From contig JAJZNH010000165.1 of the NCBI GenBank assembly GCA_021811745.1, forward strand, positions 1 through 6,038: a stretch of DNA of 6,038 bases, read 5' to 3'. The translations under genes were made by a program, and so were the position numbers. The first letter of the stretch is position 1; every line of letters starts with the position of its first letter. This DNA comes from Acidobacteriota bacterium (lineage in GTDB: Bacteria > Acidobacteriota > Terriglobia > Terriglobales > Acidobacteriaceae). This document shows, in pieces, positions 5,685 to 6,038 of this stretch. The notes under the pieces are model-generated. The model did no database searches. It saw only the letters and a list, made by a program, of their open reading frames with translations, and was not told the origin of the DNA.

Positions 5685-6038
5685 TTTGTTGCCGCTCGGG
5701 CTCCATGTCGGGTTCGGTCCAGAGCAGGACGGCCTGCGGTAAAGAGGCGAAGAGAAAGCAGATTGCCAGGATCAGGAATACCTGCCGAAGGGACCCTGAC
5801 AGGACCACACGCAGGAGCAGCGCGGACGGATTGGCTTCCAGGAAAACGCGGGCGATGGGAATCGCGACGAAATAATAGAGCAAAACGGAAGAGAAGCCAT
5901 AAAGGAGCATGCGGTACGCCACGTAGTGGGCATGGTCGCGGCGATGCGTCTCGCGTTCGTCGCCACGAATGCGCGGGTCACCGGCAATCCATGTGAAGCT
6001 TAAGAAGACGACCACGAAGAGTGCGCCGAACCCGCTAA
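5677..6038 (-). CDS. Membrane protein of unknown function, 5' end outside window
   Basis: The frame is open through the window edge, so only the last 119 residues are seen; a GTG at 6015 could mimic a start but the hydrophobic reading continues upstream of it. Three membrane segments are visible: [14 protein letters not shown] next to the edge, a stretch around [23 protein letters not shown], and [21 protein letters not shown]. Segments one and two are joined by a charged loop rich in Arg, Asp and His ([17 protein letters not shown]), and the tail after the last segment is short and acidic-polar. I recognise no family. The coherent hydrophobic pattern and the single stop at 5677-5679 support a real gene. 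It converges on tyrS with an 8-base overlap. Confidence 0.65.
   Translation of the reverse strand, partial: SGFGALFVVVFLSFTWIAGDPRIRGDERETHRRDHAHYVAYRMLLYGFSSVLLYYFVAIPIARVFLEANPSALLLRVVLSGSLRQVFLILAICFLFASLPQAVLLWTEPDMEPERQQIS

Noticed and set aside
4832..5875. 347-residue open frame on the plus strand
   Set aside because: It is a shifted frame of tyrS that runs past its end; the product is Arg/Gly/Ala-rich with no domain.

Overview
This 6,038-base window is GC-rich (roughly 60% by eye) bacterial chromosome carrying ordinary housekeeping genes. The mix of genes (a PfkA variant with a GGGGT loop, a TyrZ-type tyrosyl-tRNA synthetase, an AlaC-type aminotransferase and a PadR repressor with a Gly/Arg/His-rich head) and the short heptamer repeats fit an Acidobacteriota-like soil bacterium. 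That placement is inferred from general resemblance and is only moderately secure. No mobile element, CRISPR array, rRNA or tRNA was seen.

Layout from left to right: 1-302 holds no recognisable gene. A 6-phosphofructokinase gene (303-1433, minus) and a small glutaredoxin-like gene (1596-1838, plus) diverge from a short shared control region. A 309-base convergent spacer with a perfect hairpin follows, then an alanine transaminase gene, alaC (2148-3335, minus). A 398-base divergent control region separates alaC from a YqjI-like PadR repressor gene (3734-4315, plus). Next comes tyrS (4440-5684, plus), whose 3' end overlaps by 8 bases the end of a convergent, edge-truncated membrane protein gene (5677-6038, minus).

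The genes do not form one pathway. PFK and AlaC both sit around pyruvate metabolism: glycolysis feeds pyruvate, and AlaC interconverts it with alanine. The glutaredoxin-like protein is probably a thiol-disulfide redox protein, and TyrRS charges tRNA-Tyr. No physical operon links them; most neighbours are divergent or convergent, and padR and tyrS are separated by 124 bases with a hairpin.

The most interesting signals are regulatory. (1) An 18-bp perfect palindrome lies over the apparent -10 region and start point of the padR promoter, the expected layout of an autoregulated PadR repressor. (2) Three genes (pfk, the glutaredoxin gene, tyrS) have a -10-like box so close to their ATG that the transcripts would be leaderless or nearly so, and they lack a good Shine-Dalgarno site; alaC and padR have clear ones. 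(3) A four-copy heptamer array sits just before the alaC ribosome binding site, with a second, unrelated heptamer duplication about 90 bases away. (4) The PFK has Gly where the ATP-dependent enzyme has the Mg-binding Asp, together with a Lys typical of PPi-type enzymes. I found no convincing new multi-gene system.
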